NCBI RefSeq assembly: GCF_902859875.1
Contig: NZ_CADIKF010000019.1
Location: forward strand, 56,599-120,598
DNA from: Paraburkholderia solisilvae
Lineage (GTDB): Bacteria > Pseudomonadota > Gammaproteobacteria > Burkholderiales > Burkholderiaceae
DNA: 64,000 nucleotides
Direction: 5' to 3'
In this document: positions 63,486-64,000 of the stretch, piece after piece
How the letters are laid out: each line of letters begins with the position of its first letter
Numbering within the stretch: position 1 is the stretch's first letter
Program-made: the position numbers and the translations under genes
The notes under the pieces: model-generated
The model's input: the letters and a program-made list of their open reading frames with translations, nothing else
Told to the model about the DNA's origin: nothing
The model's database searches: none

Positions 63486-64000
63486 CGTTTTTCTCCATCG
63501 TGGTTCCGGGTATGCAGCCTCAGTTCACGCGGGTTGCTGTTTAGTTATAACACACGGATGCATAAAGAGCGTCTTTTACCGGCGACCCGCAGCGCCTTGT
63601 GTGATGGGCGTTTCCGGGCGGGCGACCGATGCTTCGGGTAAATCCGACCGGTGCCGCGGTACGCGCCGGACCGCTGCGCGTGGCAGATTCGCACGGCGCG
63701 CGGCTCTCGCGTCATCCGCTTTTGCGCTGACGATTTGCCCGCCGCGGCAGCTGCGAATCCGGTTGTTTTTACTGATATCAGCGCGCCGTTATCGTCAGTT
63801 GAAGCCTTGTTGAAAGTGTTGCAGCGGCGCATCACTCGCCGTTCAAGCGCCCAGGCGCCCAGGCGCCTGAACGCCTCAATGCCTCAATGCCAACCAGCCG
63901 CCTGACTGCCAGCCCGCATACGCGGAGCGTACGCCGCGCGCTTCAGTGATTCGCGGGGCTCTTCGCCGACCCTGGCGCGGCGCCGGGCGCCGCATGGGGC
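63486..64000. other. Right-hand end of the window, no gene recognised
   Basis: About 515 bases upstream of the SYLF gene. Contains its presumed promoter and, near 63847-63895, short tandem repeats (GCGCCCAG twice, CCTCAATG twice). Small open frames on either strand lack support. Confidence 0.5.

Noticed and set aside
63545..63905. Small open frames at the right end on both strands
   Set aside because: Low-complexity, repetitive, no ribosome-binding site, no family motifs.

Overview
The window is a high-GC chromosomal segment from a member of the Burkholderiaceae (Burkholderia sensu lato; a Paraburkholderia-like organism is my inference). The main support is the gene order tig-clpP-clpX-lon-hupB-tRNA(Val)-tRNA(Asp)-ppiD, the yciB-bolA-parvulin group, and the ygfZ/mltG-tmk-holB-tatD-ankyrin group, all typical of that family. 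Nearly all of it reads as core genome. No insertion sequence, prophage, CRISPR array or rRNA operon is visible.

Layout. 1-3.3 kb: a tiny secreted His-rich peptide, a ketopantoate-reductase-like enzyme, a MarR regulator and a glycerate kinase. 3.9-13.1 kb: a proteostasis block (trigger factor, ClpP, ClpX, Lon, HU, two tRNAs, PpiD) whose units are separated by clear intrinsic terminators. 13.2-21.5 kb: a lipoprotein, TesA divergent from a YbbA-type ABC ATPase, Pgi, a CPBP membrane protease, the NAD(P)HX repair enzyme Nnr and a DadA-type oxidase. 21.9-26.1 kb: purL. 26.4-30.8 kb: a two-gene lipid operon, mprF (lysyl-phosphatidylglycerol synthase/flippase) followed by acvB (periplasmic lysyl-PG hydrolase family), overlapping by ATGA. 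31.2-35.3 kb (minus strand): parvulin, BolA, YciB, MsrB, SelO. 35.4-41.2 kb (plus strand): acyl-CoA ligase, FadB-like hydratase/dehydrogenase, nicotinamidase, DMT exporter.

The most accessory-looking part is 41.8-45.6 kb: a HigB/HigA-type toxin-antitoxin pair whose antitoxin carries a long Lys/Ala-rich tail, and a 543-residue protein of visibly lower GC with an N-terminal Ser/Pro-rich region and a C-terminal segment resembling the catalytic site of CNF1-type Rho deamidases, but with Ser where CNF1 has Cys. I regard this as the best candidate for undescribed biology.

45.6-55.6 kb: SDR and esterase, an NRDE-family protein, YgfZ, then the run mltG-tmk-holB-GNAT-tatD-ankyrin and an orphan Tai/Rap1a-type immunity protein. 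56.4-64 kb: an MscS channel, OtsA (trehalose-6-phosphate synthase), an OLD/RecF-like ATPase, a GT4 glycosyltransferase, a small hypothetical gene and a SYLF-domain lipoprotein. Many gaps hold short degenerate tandem repeats (7-15 bp units) rather than genes. Start codons were chosen from Shine-Dalgarno spacing and family N-termini. No database search was run.
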